Below are positions 46,597-55,331 of a DNA stretch of 64,000 nt, piece by piece (position 1 is the first letter of the stretch; every line of letters begins with the position of its first letter). The position numbers were made by a program, and so were the translations under genes. Origin of the DNA: Acidobacteriota bacterium (GTDB taxonomy: Bacteria > Acidobacteriota > Vicinamibacteria > Vicinamibacterales > CAVVIG01); contig JACPZW010000032.1 in assembly GCA_016195265.1 (NCBI GenBank), forward strand, positions 1 through 64,000, read 5' to 3'. The notes under the pieces were generated by a model. It worked only from the letters and a program-made list of their open reading frames with translations, did no database searches and was not told the origin of the DNA.

Positions 46597-47904
46597 ATGC
46601 TGTCCCGCCGTTCGTTCCTCTCCATCGCCGGCGCCGCCGCCGGGCTCCCTGTCGTTCATCTCTCCGCCCAGCGTGGACCCGGCGGCGAAGGCTCGGCTTC
46701 AGGCGGTCCCCTGCCACCGAGCATCGCCGCGCTGACGTCGATGCGCGATCGCGCGACGCCGATCACCGCCGACGAGCGCAAGGGACGGCTCGAGCGCGCC
46801 CGCCGGCTGATGGCCGAGCAAAAGATGGACGCCATCATCCTCGCCGGCGGCACATCGCTCAACTATTTCACCGGCATCCGATGGGGCAACAGCGAGCGCC
46901 TCACCGCCGTCGTCATCCCTCGGGTGGGCAATCCGTACATCGTGACGCCGGCGTTCGAGGAAGATCGCACGCGCGAGCAGCTGGTCGGCGGCCCGGTCGA
47001 GCACACGGACGTCGCCATCTGGCAGGAGGACGAAAGCCCGTTCGCGCTCGTGGGCCAGGGCCTGAAGGACCGCGGCATTGCGACGGGACGGATCGGCGTC
47101 GAGGAGACGATGAAATTCGTCTTTGCCGACACGATGGGCGGCGCGACGCCGGCGCTGAAGATCGTGAGCGCCACGCCGATCACCGCCGGCTGCCGCATGA
47201 TCAAGGACGCGCACGAAGTCGCGCTGATGCGTCTGGCCTGCGAGGTGACGCTGAAGTGCTACGAGGCGGTGCACAAGGCGCTCCAGCCGGGCATGACGCA
47301 GACCCAGGTGAGCGGGCTCATCGGCGCCGCGTACGGCCGGCTCGGGTTCCCCGGCTTCGCCAGCATTCAGGTCGGCGAGTACACCGCGCTGCCGCACGGC
47401 TCGATCACGCCGCAGACGATTAAGGAAGGCACGATCATCATGGTCGACGATGGGTGCACCGTCGAAGGCTATCAGTCGGACATCACCCGGACGTTCGTGC
47501 TGGGCAAGGCGACCGACAAGATGAAACAGGTCTTCGACATCGTGCACCGCGCCCAAAGCGCGGCGCTCAAGGCCGCCAAGCCCGGCGTCACACTCGAGGA
47601 TGTCGACGCCGCCGGCCGCAAGGTCGTCGTCGATGCCGGCTACGGTCCGGGGTTCAAGTACTTCACGCACCGGCTCGGACACGGCATGGGCATGGACGGC
47701 CACGAGTGGCCGTACCTCGTGAAGAACAACATGTTCGGCTGGGAGAGATCAGTGAAGGCGCAGGCGGGGATGGTCTTCAGCGACGAGCCCGGCATCTACA
47801 TCCGCGGAGAGTTCGGCGTCAGGCTCGAGGATGACATGCACATCACGCCGAATGGCGCGGAGTTGTTCACCCCGCAGAGCCCGTCAATCGAGCAGCCGTT
47901 CTAG
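46597..47904 (+). CDS. Tat-exported M24 metallopeptidase (Xaa-Pro aminopeptidase family)
   Basis: A 435-residue protein with a twin-arginine signal (MLSRRSFLSIAGAAAGLPVV) and ATG 46597 preceded by AGGAG. Metal ligands of the pita-bread fold are in MVDDGC, SDITRTF, HRLGHGMGMDGHE, FSDEPGIY and VRLEDDMHI. It should remove residues before proline or hydrolyse such dipeptides in the periplasm. Tat export implies cofactor loading in the cytoplasm. Confidence 0.92.
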   Translation: MLSRRSFLSIAGAAAGLPVVHLSAQRGPGGEGSASGGPLPPSIAALTSMRDRATPITADERKGRLERARRLMAEQKMDAIILAGGTSLNYFTGIRWGNSERLTAVVIPRVGNPYIVTPAFEEDRTREQLVGGPVEHTDVAIWQEDESPFALVGQGLKDRGIATGRIGVEETMKFVFADTMGGATPALKIVSATPITAGCRMIKDAHEVALMRLACEVTLKCYEAVHKALQPGMTQTQVSGLIGAAYGRLGFPGFASIQVGEYTALPHGSITPQTIKEGTIIMVDDGCTVEGYQSDITRTFVLGKATDKMKQVFDIVHRAQSAALKAAKPGVTLEDVDAAGRKVVVDAGYGPGFKYFTHRLGHGMGMDGHEWPYLVKNNMFGWERSVKAQAGMVFSDEPGIYIRGEFGVRLEDDMHITPNGAELFTPQSPSIEQPF

Positions 47905-47925
47905 TCGTTGGTCGTTGGTCGGAGG
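47905..47925 (+). repeat. 7-bp array (TCGTTGG type)
   Basis: TCGTTGG, TCGTTGG and TCGGAGG start at the base after the M24 peptidase stop and end 1 bp before the convergent methyltransferase stop. Confidence 0.65.
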
Positions 47926-47926
47926 G

Positions 47927-48628
47927 TCAGTTCTTGACGCAGGTCACCAGCGACCAGATGCGCGGGACGTTGACCTTCTCGATCGAGACCGGCTTGAGAT
48001 CGGCCTGCACCAGGAACGCCGGCAGGTCGAGGTCCGACTTGAAGCCGAGGTAGAGCGTGAAGGGCGCGATGATGCGCTCGAGCCATGCGCCGAGCCGGCT
48101 CTTGCTGCGGAAGTGGTTGAGGATGACGATGCGGCCGCCGGGGCGGCAGACGCGGTACATCTCGCGCGTCACCGCGACGGGGTCCGGCACGACGCTGATG
48201 ACGTACGGCGCGTAGACGATATCGAACGTGTCGTCGGCGAACTTCAGATTCGCCGCGTCCATTTCGACCAGCCGCACGTTGCGCACGCCCTTGCGCGCGA
48301 TCCGCCGGCGCGCCTTCACGAGCATCTGACTCGAAAAGTCGATCCCCGTCACCGAACACTCGCTCGGATACAGCGCGGCGTTGATACCGGTGCCGACGCC
48401 GACTTCGAGGACCCGATCGCCGGGCTTGATGCCCATCCGCTCGATCGCGTCCACGCGGCCCGGATGCAGCGCGGGGCCGAAGGTGAAGTCGTAGAACCAC
48501 GAGATGTTCTGATACACCCGCTCGACGAAATCGTTCTCGACGGCGGTCACCGACAGCGCGCGTGTCGCGGCATCGGTGCCGACGATCTCTTCGCTATCAG
48601 CCGGACGGCGGGACTCAAATAAAGCCAT
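47927..48628 (-). CDS. SAM-dependent methyltransferase, PmtA-like
   Basis: A 233-residue class I methyltransferase. VLEVGVGTGINAALYP binds SAM; VTGIDFSSQMLVKARRR, FDIVYAPYVISVVPDP and GGRIVILNHFRS follow. The pattern resembles phosphatidylethanolamine N-methyltransferases (PmtA). The start is set at ATG 48628, 43 bp after the homocysteine methyltransferase stop. Other lipid substrates are possible. Confidence 0.8.
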   Translation of the reverse strand: MALFESRRPADSEEIVGTDAATRALSVTAVENDFVERVYQNISWFYDFTFGPALHPGRVDAIERMGIKPGDRVLEVGVGTGINAALYPSECSVTGIDFSSQMLVKARRRIARKGVRNVRLVEMDAANLKFADDTFDIVYAPYVISVVPDPVAVTREMYRVCRPGGRIVILNHFRSKSRLGAWLERIIAPFTLYLGFKSDLDLPAFLVQADLKPVSIEKVNVPRIWSLVTCVKN

Positions 48629-48671
48629 TAGGATGTGCCTCTTAGGCGCAGTGCGACTATACATTGCGCGG

Positions 48672-50579
48672 TCAGCGAAGTCCATCGAGGACTGCCAGCG
48701 CCGTCTCGATGTCACCCGACGGCGTGGAGATCTGCACGCCCTGCACGGATCCACGCAGCGCCGCCGCGATGTCGCGCGCGATGGCGATGCCCTCCCGGGC
48801 GGCCGCCTCGGCCCCGTCGGCGCGGCGCATCCGGTCGATCAGCGCATCCGGCACACGTACGCCTGGCACCTCGTTGGCCATGAACTCGGCGTTCCGGACG
48901 CTCTCGAACGGAAACACGCCCGCCACGATCGGCAACCTCGCCGTTTCGATCCGCTTCCTGAACGCGTCGAAGGCGGCCGCATCGAACACCGGCCGCGTCA
49001 CGACGAACTCGGCGCCCGCTTCCGCCTTGTATTCGAAGCGTCGCAGCTCCTGATCGAGGTTGGCCGCGGACGGATTGACCGACACGCCGATGTGGAACGC
49101 CGTAGGCGCGCCGATCGCCTGCCCGCCGATGTCGCTCCCCTGATTCAGGCGCGCGACGACGTTGGTCAGGCCGATCGAGTCCACATCGAACACGGCGGTC
49201 GCATCCGGATAATCGCCGACGCGGCCGGGATCGACGGTCACGAGCAGGACGTTTCTGAGTCTCATCGCGTGCGCGCCGAGCAGATCGGACTGAATGCCGA
49301 TCAGGTTCCGGTCGCGGCAGGCGTAGTGCAGGAGCGTCTCGATTCCGGCGTGCTGCTCGATGAGCACGGCGAGCGAAAGCGCGCTGAGCCGTGCGCCGGC
49401 GCGATACCCATCCGGAATATTGACGACGTCGACGCCACGCGCCTTCAGGCGCTTCGCGCGCTCGATGGCCTGATCGGTCTGAAAGCCGCGCGGCGGCAGC
49501 AACTCGACGGCGACGACGAACGCGCCGCGCGCCATCGCCTGCGCGAGCCGTGACTTCTGCTCGCGCGCGACAGGCGGCGTCAGCACCGGCGGACCCGCTT
49601 TCGCGCCCGCCCCGAGCGAAACCGAGGGGCCCGCCTTCGCGTGGCTTGCCCCGATCGCAGCCGCTGGGGTCGACACGATCTGCGCTTCGGCGGGGCGAGC
49701 GGTCGCTGGCGCGACGCCGCGGACGGCCATCTTGATCTGGCGGATGTGTTCGGGCGTGGTCCCGCAGCAGCCGCCGACGATGCGCACGTTGTGCAGGATG
49801 AAGCGCCGCGCATAAGACGCCATGTAATCGGGGGAACAGAGATAGATGTTGCGCCCCTCGACGTCGCGCGGCTTGCCGGCGTTGGGCTGCGCGGACAGCT
49901 TGCGCGTGGTCACGCCCGCCATGCGCTCGATCGTGTCGAGCATCGGCGCGGGGCCGACGGCGCAGTTGACGCCAATCACGGTGGCGCCGCGGCGCTCGAG
50001 CTCCGGCGCGAAACGCTCCGGCGGCGTCCCGTCCAGGGTGTTGCCGTCCTCCTCGGTCGTCATTTGGGCAATGATCGGCAGATTCGACACGAGGCGGACC
50101 GCGTCGATCGCGGCGCCGATTTCGTTCTGGTCGCGAAACGTTTCCAGGATGAACAGATCGACGCCGCCGTCGGCGAGCGCCTGCGCCTGCTCGCGGAAGT
50201 ACTCGCGCGCTTCGTCGACGCCGGTCTTCCCCCACGGCTCGATGCGGATGCCGAGCGGGCCGATGGCGCCGGCGACGTAGGCGCAGTCGCCGGCCGCGTG
50301 GCGCGCGATCTTCGCGCCCTGCTCGTTGATCGCGTGCAGACGGTCCGCCAGCCCGAACTGCCCGAGCTTGATCCGGTTCGCCCCGAACGTGTTCGTCTCG
50401 ACGATGTCGGCGCCGGCGCGGACGTATTCCTGATGGACCTCCGCCACCAGGTCCGGCTGCGCGAGGTTCAGCGCGTCGAAGCTCTTGTTGATGAAGACGC
50501 CCTTGGCGTACAGCATCGTGCCCATCGCGCCGTCGCAGACGAGCACGCGATCCTCGAGCGCATCAAGAAAAGATTGCAT
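48672..50579 (-). CDS. Bifunctional homocysteine S-methyltransferase / methylenetetrahydrofolate reductase
   Basis: A 635-residue fusion. Residues 1-290 form the homocysteine methyltransferase barrel with zinc cysteines in GVNCAVGPAP and IVGGCCGTTPEHI. A linker (about 300-345) leads to a MetF-type reductase barrel (VAVELLPPRG, DVVNIPDGYR, GAEFVVTRPVFD). It links one-carbon folate to methionine without a cobalamin domain. The ATG is inside an 8-bp array. Confidence 0.92.
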   Translation of the reverse strand: MQSFLDALEDRVLVCDGAMGTMLYAKGVFINKSFDALNLAQPDLVAEVHQEYVRAGADIVETNTFGANRIKLGQFGLADRLHAINEQGAKIARHAAGDCAYVAGAIGPLGIRIEPWGKTGVDEAREYFREQAQALADGGVDLFILETFRDQNEIGAAIDAVRLVSNLPIIAQMTTEEDGNTLDGTPPERFAPELERRGATVIGVNCAVGPAPMLDTIERMAGVTTRKLSAQPNAGKPRDVEGRNIYLCSPDYMASYARRFILHNVRIVGGCCGTTPEHIRQIKMAVRGVAPATARPAEAQIVSTPAAAIGASHAKAGPSVSLGAGAKAGPPVLTPPVAREQKSRLAQAMARGAFVVAVELLPPRGFQTDQAIERAKRLKARGVDVVNIPDGYRAGARLSALSLAVLIEQHAGIETLLHYACRDRNLIGIQSDLLGAHAMRLRNVLLVTVDPGRVGDYPDATAVFDVDSIGLTNVVARLNQGSDIGGQAIGAPTAFHIGVSVNPSAANLDQELRRFEYKAEAGAEFVVTRPVFDAAAFDAFRKRIETARLPIVAGVFPFESVRNAEFMANEVPGVRVPDALIDRMRRADGAEAAAREGIAIARDIAAALRGSVQGVQISTPSGDIETALAVLDGLR

Positions 50580-50686
50580 TGGGTAATCGAGTAGTCTGGT
50601 AACTGGGTAATGGATTGGAGAATCTACAGTCGAGCGGGCAACTCAACTACCCACTCACCAAATCATCAGATTACCAGATTCAGGTG
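50579..50686. repeat. Two-armed 8-bp array (TTGGGTAA / TTACCAGA)
   Basis: Left units are TTGGGTAA, TCGAGTAG, TCTGGTAA, CTGGGTAA and TGGATTGG. Right units are CTACCCAC, TCACCAAA, TCATCAGA, TTACCAGA and TTCAGGTG. The ATG of the methyltransferase/MTHFR gene and the TGA of the phosphoesterase gene lie in its two ends. Confidence 0.82.
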
Positions 50687-51375
50687 TCCAGCCGCTCGGT
50701 CTTGAACGTGGCCGCGTCTATCAGCAAATAGGACTTGGTTACGACGTCGAGCCCGATCGATCGGACGTTCTGCCGCATCGAATCGGTGAACTCGTGATGG
50801 TGGCCGAACAGGTGCAGGCGCGGACGCATCGAGGCCAGCACGTCGTTGAGCACCGTCTTGCCGGCGTCGATCCGGCGGCCCGCCGGATAGAACGGCCGCG
50901 GCGCCTCGTGCGTGAGCAGCAGGTCCACGCTCGTCAGCGCCTTGCACGCCACGACTTCGTTGCGGACGAAATGCCGGCGCTTGTCGTCGCGGCTCTTGCC
51001 CAGCTTGAGCGACGCCGCCGAGAGCTTCTTGCCCTTTGACGGCGGCAGCGAGGACGGCGGCGAGTTGTACCAGCTGGGCGCGAAGGTCCCGCCGAGCGCG
51101 GCCACGCGCCACGGTCCGACCTGATGCGGTCCGCCGTTGGGCAGGTAGTGCAGCGTCGGCGCCGGCGATCGGCCCGCGATGGCCGCCGCGATCACGTCGA
51201 AGTCCTCGTTGTTGCCTTTGATCCAGTAGAGCGGCGCGATCGGCGTGAAGTAATCGCCGTCGTTGCTGGCGACGTCGCCCACCTGCACCCACAGCGGCAC
51301 GTCCGGATGCCGCTGCATGATCGCATCCACGGTCGCGAACTCGCCGTGGATGTCGCCGAGGGCGCCTATTTGCAT
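50680..51375 (-). CDS. Calcineurin-like metallophosphoesterase
   Basis: A 231-residue phosphoesterase with all family motifs: GDIHGEF, VQVGDVAS, KGNNED, LLLTHEAP and LFGHHHEF. It hydrolyses phosphomonoesters or diesters with two metal ions; the substrate is not predictable. Its start and stop codons both abut repeat arrays. Confidence 0.9.
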   Translation of the reverse strand: MQIGALGDIHGEFATVDAIMQRHPDVPLWVQVGDVASNDGDYFTPIAPLYWIKGNNEDFDVIAAAIAGRSPAPTLHYLPNGGPHQVGPWRVAALGGTFAPSWYNSPPSSLPPSKGKKLSAASLKLGKSRDDKRRHFVRNEVVACKALTSVDLLLTHEAPRPFYPAGRRIDAGKTVLNDVLASMRPRLHLFGHHHEFTDSMRQNVRSIGLDVVTKSYLLIDAATFKTERLDT

Positions 51376-51460
51376 TGCGGATTGGGGATTGCGGAGTGCG
51401 GAGTGAACTGTGAACTCGCCAATCGCCGATCAATCCGCGTTCCGCATTCCGCGTTCCGCA
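51375..51460. repeat. Two-armed 7-bp array (TTGCGGA / TTCCGCA)
   Basis: Left units are TTGCGGA, TTGGGGA, TTGCGGA, GTGCGGA, GTGAACT and GTGAACT. Right units are ATCCGCG, TTCCGCA, TTCCGCG and TTCCGCA. The right arm encodes the last eight residues and stop of the NuoI-like protein. Confidence 0.87.
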
Positions 51461-51882
51461 ATGTCACGGGGCACCAGGAGATCCGTCTTGTCCCACACGA
51501 AGTCGTCCTTGCTGTAGACGGCGAGCTCGTAGTCCTTGCCCATGAAGATCGCGCCGACCGGGCACGCTTCCTCGCAGTAGCCGCAGAAGATGCACCGCGT
51601 CTTGTGAATCTGGTACACGGACGCGTACCGCGGGCCGGCCTGCACCGAACCGTCGTTCTCGGAGGCTTCGAGGTAGATCGCGTCGGCCGGACAGGCGACC
51701 GAGCACAGCCCGCAGGCCACGCATTTCTCCAGACCGTTCTCGTCGCGCATCAGCACCTGTTTGCCGCGGAACTTCGGGAACATCGGCACTTTCTGTTCCG
51801 GATAGTTGACCGTGATGGGCTTCTTGAAGAGATGCTTGAGCGTTGTGGCGAATCCAATGACGAACGGTCGAATGACAGCCAT
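51430..51882 (-). CDS. nuoI: NuoI-type 2x[4Fe-4S] subunit, orphan
   Basis: A 150-residue protein with two C-x2-C-x2-C-x3-CP clusters (CVACGLCSVACPADAIYLEA and CIFCGYCEEACPVGAIFMG), as in the NuoI subunit of complex I. No other nuo genes are nearby, which is unusual. The C-terminal ERGMRNAD comes from a repeat array. It may serve complex I encoded elsewhere or another ferredoxin role. Confidence 0.87.
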   Translation of the reverse strand: MAVIRPFVIGFATTLKHLFKKPITVNYPEQKVPMFPKFRGKQVLMRDENGLEKCVACGLCSVACPADAIYLEASENDGSVQAGPRYASVYQIHKTRCIFCGYCEEACPVGAIFMGKDYELAVYSKDDFVWDKTDLLVPRDIAERGMRNAD

Positions 51883-51922
51883 TGCTCTCAGTTTACCCGG
51901 CCGATAAGATCAATGTAAATCC

Positions 51923-53251
51923 ATGCAGGGCCCGCAGTTCCTCTCCGCGAACCAGATCCTGCTGACGACCCTGCTCGTCAAGCTGGCCGTGATGGCCGCC
52001 GCCGCGACCATCGTCGCGCGCTTTCAGCGGTTCCGGCAGTTCCTGATCGTCGAGCACCGCCCCTGGCCGGAACGCGTGACGTACGCGCTCACGCTCGGCC
52101 TGCTGCTGTCGGCTGGCGTCGCCGCCCGCCTGCTGCTCGGATACAAAGCCGCCGACCTCACGCTCGAAGGCGCGTTCCTGGCGGGGCTTATCGACGGCCC
52201 GTACGCCGGCGTGACCGTCGGCGCGCTGGTCGGCCTGCCGCCGCTCGCCAGCGGCGAGTGGATCGCGCTGCCGTTCGCGATCGGCTGCGGCTTCGCCGGC
52301 GGCGGTCTCCGCGAGCTGTGCCCGAAAGAATCGATCTGGCACTTCTCGCCGTTCGTCTTCACGACGCTGCATCGCCGGATCTGGCAGATGATCCGGTCGC
52401 TGCAGGTGGACTGGCAGGTCGTGCTCCTCCTCGCGCCGGTCGCGCTCGAACTCCTGCGGCAAGCTCTCGGGATCCGTTGGGGCGAACACCACCGGCTGTT
52501 CCGGTTGCTCGAACCGCCGGCGTCGCCGTGGATGTATGTGTGGCTCGTCCTGGCGACCGTGTTGTGCGTCGCGACGCCGATCAAGATCTGGAACAACGCA
52601 CGCATCGAGCATCGGCTGCAGGAGCAGGAGAAGCTGCTGCTCGCCGCGAAGATCGACGCGCTGGCGAATCAGATCAGCCCCCACTTCCTCTTCAACACGC
52701 TGACGTCGATTTCGTCGCTCATCCGGACGCAGCCGGAAACCGCGCGCATGCTGATCACGAAGCTGTCTGGCCTGCTGCGGCGTCTGATGCGCAGCACGGA
52801 TCATTTCGTCACGCTGCGCGAGGAGCTCGAGTCGGTCTACGAGTACCTCGACATCGAAGTCGTCCGGTTCGGACCGCAGCTGATCGTGGACAAGCAGATC
52901 AGCCCCGACACGCTCGACGTGATCGTACCGAGCATGCTGCTCCAGCCGCTCGTCGAGAACTCGATCAAGCACGGGCTGGCAAGCAAGGTCGGCGGCGGCC
53001 GCATCACGATCAGGACGACGCTCAGCGACGGCCACGCCGTGATTGAGGTTCTCGACGACGGCCTTGGGATGACCGAGGAGCGGCTCGAACAAGCGCTCGG
53101 CGACGGCATCGGCCTGAGCAACGTCAACGAACGGCTGCGGACGATCTACGGCGAGCGGTTCTTCCTGAAACTCACGAGCGTGCCGGGGCGTGGCACGTGC
53201 GCGCGCATCGAGATTCCCGAGATGGCGCTGCCCGAGCGGGTCACGGCGTGA
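51923..53251 (+). CDS. LytS-family sensor histidine kinase
   Basis: A 442-residue kinase with about six N-terminal membrane helices (5TMR_LYT-like), a short coiled coil and a His_kinase domain: phospho-acceptor in NQISPHFLFNTLTSI, N box LVENSIKHGL and G box LDDGLGM. It senses a membrane or cell-wall state and phosphorylates the response regulator encoded by the next gene, with a 4-bp overlap. Confidence 0.93.
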   Translation: MQGPQFLSANQILLTTLLVKLAVMAAAATIVARFQRFRQFLIVEHRPWPERVTYALTLGLLLSAGVAARLLLGYKAADLTLEGAFLAGLIDGPYAGVTVGALVGLPPLASGEWIALPFAIGCGFAGGGLRELCPKESIWHFSPFVFTTLHRRIWQMIRSLQVDWQVVLLLAPVALELLRQALGIRWGEHHRLFRLLEPPASPWMYVWLVLATVLCVATPIKIWNNARIEHRLQEQEKLLLAAKIDALANQISPHFLFNTLTSISSLIRTQPETARMLITKLSGLLRRLMRSTDHFVTLREELESVYEYLDIEVVRFGPQLIVDKQISPDTLDVIVPSMLLQPLVENSIKHGLASKVGGGRITIRTTLSDGHAVIEVLDDGLGMTEERLEQALGDGIGLSNVNERLRTIYGERFFLKLTSVPGRGTCARIEIPEMALPERVTA

Positions 53252-54051
53252 GCGCGGACCTGCGCGCGGTGGTTGCCGACGACGAGCAGCTGGCGCGTGA
53301 AGAGCTCGGCTACCTGCTGGGCCAGGTCGGCGGCGTGAGCGTCATCGGCCAGGCCGTCAACGGCGTCGAAGCGCTGGCGACGATCGAACAACTGCAGCCG
53401 GACGTGGTGTTTCTCGATGTGCAGATGCCGGGCCTGACGGGCTTCGAAGTCGCGCGCCGGATGCTGCACACCCGCAGCCCGTCGCACATCATCTTCGTCA
53501 CGGCGTACGACCAGCACGCCATTGAAGCGTTCGAGGTCAACGCCGTGGACTACCTGCTGAAGCCCGTCGATCCGGCGCGGCTCCGGCTGGCGGTGGATCG
53601 CGCGCGGCGCCGCATCGCCAGCGATCGCGCGCCGGATCAGACCGGCAGCGCGCCCGGGCTGAATCAAGCCGAGCTGGAGAAGCTCATCGAGCTCGTCAGC
53701 CAGCGGCAAAGCCGGCGCGAGCGCCTCGCCGTCAAGGTTGGCGAACGCTTCCTGCTCGTCCAGGCCGAAGAGATTATTTATGCGTCGCTGGCCGACGAAG
53801 GGATTACGGTGGTGACCGGCCAGTTGCGGGGCACGTCCAACTACCGTACGCTCGACGAGTTACAGGACCGGCTCGACCCCGGCGTCTTCTGGCGCGTGCA
53901 CCGGTCGCACCTGGTGAACATCAACAAGATCAAGGAGATCGTCCCTTGGTTCAGTCGCAATTTCCTGCTCCGGATGAAGGACGACAAGTCGACGGAGATC
54001 CCGGTGAGCCGCACCCAGACGCGCCGGCTCCGCGAGTACCTGAAGTTGTAA
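53248..54051 (+). CDS. LytTR-family response regulator
   Basis: A 267-residue regulator, GTG 53248. The receiver domain has VVADDEQLARE and the phospho-Asp in VVFLDVQMPG. The LytTR DNA-binding domain covers about 165-265 (VKVGERFLLVQAEEIIYA, FWRVHRSHLVNINKI). It pairs with the LytS kinase. Likely targets are genes of the envelope; the adjacent signal peptidase gene is a candidate. Confidence 0.93.
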   Translation: MSADLRAVVADDEQLAREELGYLLGQVGGVSVIGQAVNGVEALATIEQLQPDVVFLDVQMPGLTGFEVARRMLHTRSPSHIIFVTAYDQHAIEAFEVNAVDYLLKPVDPARLRLAVDRARRRIASDRAPDQTGSAPGLNQAELEKLIELVSQRQSRRERLAVKVGERFLLVQAEEIIYASLADEGITVVTGQLRGTSNYRTLDELQDRLDPGVFWRVHRSHLVNINKIKEIVPWFSRNFLLRMKDDKSTEIPVSRTQTRRLREYLKL

Positions 54052-54070
54052 CCGCCGACGTGGCGGACCC

Positions 54071-54092
54071 GGCGGGTCCGAAAGGACCCGCC
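54071..54092. repeat. GGGTCC palindrome between lytR-type gene and lepB
   Basis: GGCGGGTCC-GAAA-GGACCCGCC, the family in inverse orientation, 19 bp after the regulator stop and 21 bp before the lepB ATG. Confidence 0.88.
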
Positions 54093-54113
54093 CTACGTGA
54101 CGCTGCGCTGCAG

Positions 54114-54734
54114 ATGACGCTCGACATCGAGCCGCCCGCGCCGGCGGCGCCGTCAGCAATGACGGCGCTGCAGACCGTCCCGATCGATCTGCGGCTGACG
54201 AGCCCGGGCTTCCGGCGCGCGCAGGTCAAGGAAGAGTTCGTCGCGTGGGTGAAGACGCTGATGTCCGCCGCGGTGTACGCGGTGCTCATCGTCACCTTCG
54301 GCTTCCAGGTGGCGCGCGTCGAGGGCCAGAGTATGGCGCCGACGCTCGAAGATCAGGATCGGCTCATCGTCAACAAGCTGGTGTACCGCATCGGCGAGCC
54401 GCGGCGCGGCGACATCGTGATGCTCTACTACCCGCTCAACCCCGACAAGTCGTTCGTCAAGCGCGTCATCGCCGAGGAAGGCGACACCGTCCGCATCGTC
54501 GATGGTCTCGTGTACGTGAACGACATCCCGCTCAAGGACGACTACGTCCCGTCAGAGTTCCGCAGCCACGACGACTGGGGTCCGCAGGTGATTCCCGAGG
54601 GCTACTACTTCGTGATGGGCGACCACCGCAACAACAGCTCCGACAGCCGCCACTGGGGCATGGTGCCGAAGAAGTACATCATCGGGAAAGTGCAACTTCG
54701 CTGGTGGCCAGTCCCGACCGCGCGCGTCTTCTAG
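54114..54734 (+). CDS. lepB: Signal peptidase I
   Basis: A 206-residue membrane peptidase that removes signal peptides. The nucleophile Ser is in VEGQSMAPTLEDQD, the general base Lys in SFVKRVIAEEGD, and GDHRNNSSDSRHWG is the last conserved box. One membrane helix (AAVYAVLIVTFGFQVA) is near residue 50. ATG 54114 follows the palindrome. Confidence 0.95.
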   Translation: MTLDIEPPAPAAPSAMTALQTVPIDLRLTSPGFRRAQVKEEFVAWVKTLMSAAVYAVLIVTFGFQVARVEGQSMAPTLEDQDRLIVNKLVYRIGEPRRGDIVMLYYPLNPDKSFVKRVIAEEGDTVRIVDGLVYVNDIPLKDDYVPSEFRSHDDWGPQVIPEGYYFVMGDHRNNSSDSRHWGMVPKKYIIGKVQLRWWPVPTARVF

Positions 54735-54772
54735 TCATGGCGGCGGCGGGAGGCGGGGACGGACGGGCGAGC

Positions 54773-54821
54773 ACTATCAAAATAGTAGTCACTGCGTTTT
54801 TCCTGTCAAGCGGCGTATACT
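54773..54821 (+). promoter_or_regulatory. Candidate operator and -10 box of the HxlR gene
   Basis: ACTAT-CAAA-ATAGT at 54773-54786 is a perfect dyad of the kind bound by HxlR-family regulators. TATACT at 54816-54821 ends 6 nt before the GTG start, suggesting a leaderless, autoregulated transcript. Confidence 0.5.
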
Positions 54822-54827
54822 GCGGGC

Positions 54828-55322
54828 GTGCCGAAGCAGTACGGCCAGGGCTGCCCCGTCGCGCGGTCGCTCGAATTCCTCGGCGAGCGCTGGACGCTCC
54901 TCATCGTGCGTGACCTGCTCGCGGGCCCGCGCAAGTTCCAGGACCTGCAGGCGTCGCTGACCGGCGTCGCGCCGACCGTGCTCTCCCACCGCCTCAAGAT
55001 TCTCGAAACGCGCGGGATCGTCCGCCGCGGCTGGTATTCCGATCACCCGCCGCGCGCCGAGTACGCGCTCACCGAGCGCGGCCAGGATTTGAAGGCCACC
55101 GTGCGCGCGCTGGCGATCTGGGGCGCGCGGCACGCCCGTGGCGAGTCGGTCCTCGTGCACGACGCCTGCGACAGCCCGATCGACATCGCGTACTTCTGCC
55201 CGTCGTGCGACACGACGATCGCCTCGTCCGACGTGCGGCGGCGTCCCGTGGCGCGCCGCGGACCCGCGCGCGCCCGCGCCGCGCGCGGCCACACGGCCCG
55301 CACGCGCACCCGCACCCGATAA
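54828..55322 (+). CDS. HxlR-family transcriptional regulator
   Basis: A 164-residue winged-helix regulator starting at GTG 54828. The HxlR core covers about 6-95 (CPVARSLEFLGERWTLLIVRD, VAPTVLSHRLKILETRG), with the N-terminal Cys that is often redox-active. A CPSCD pair follows near 124 and a highly Arg-rich tail ends it. It may regulate the metal transporter gene 9 bp downstream. Confidence 0.88.
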   Translation: MPKQYGQGCPVARSLEFLGERWTLLIVRDLLAGPRKFQDLQASLTGVAPTVLSHRLKILETRGIVRRGWYSDHPPRAEYALTERGQDLKATVRALAIWGARHARGESVLVHDACDSPIDIAYFCPSCDTTIASSDVRRRPVARRGPARARAARGHTARTRTRTR

Positions 55323-55331
55323 GCTACACGC

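Noticed and set aside
46478-46735. An 85-codon protein gene before the M24 peptidase
   Set aside because: Only the first 17 codons resemble a signal peptide; the rest reads through an array and the peptidase gene out of frame.
50579-50686. SAM riboswitch upstream of the homocysteine methyltransferase
   Set aside because: The upstream region is entirely an 8-bp array with no recognisable riboswitch core.
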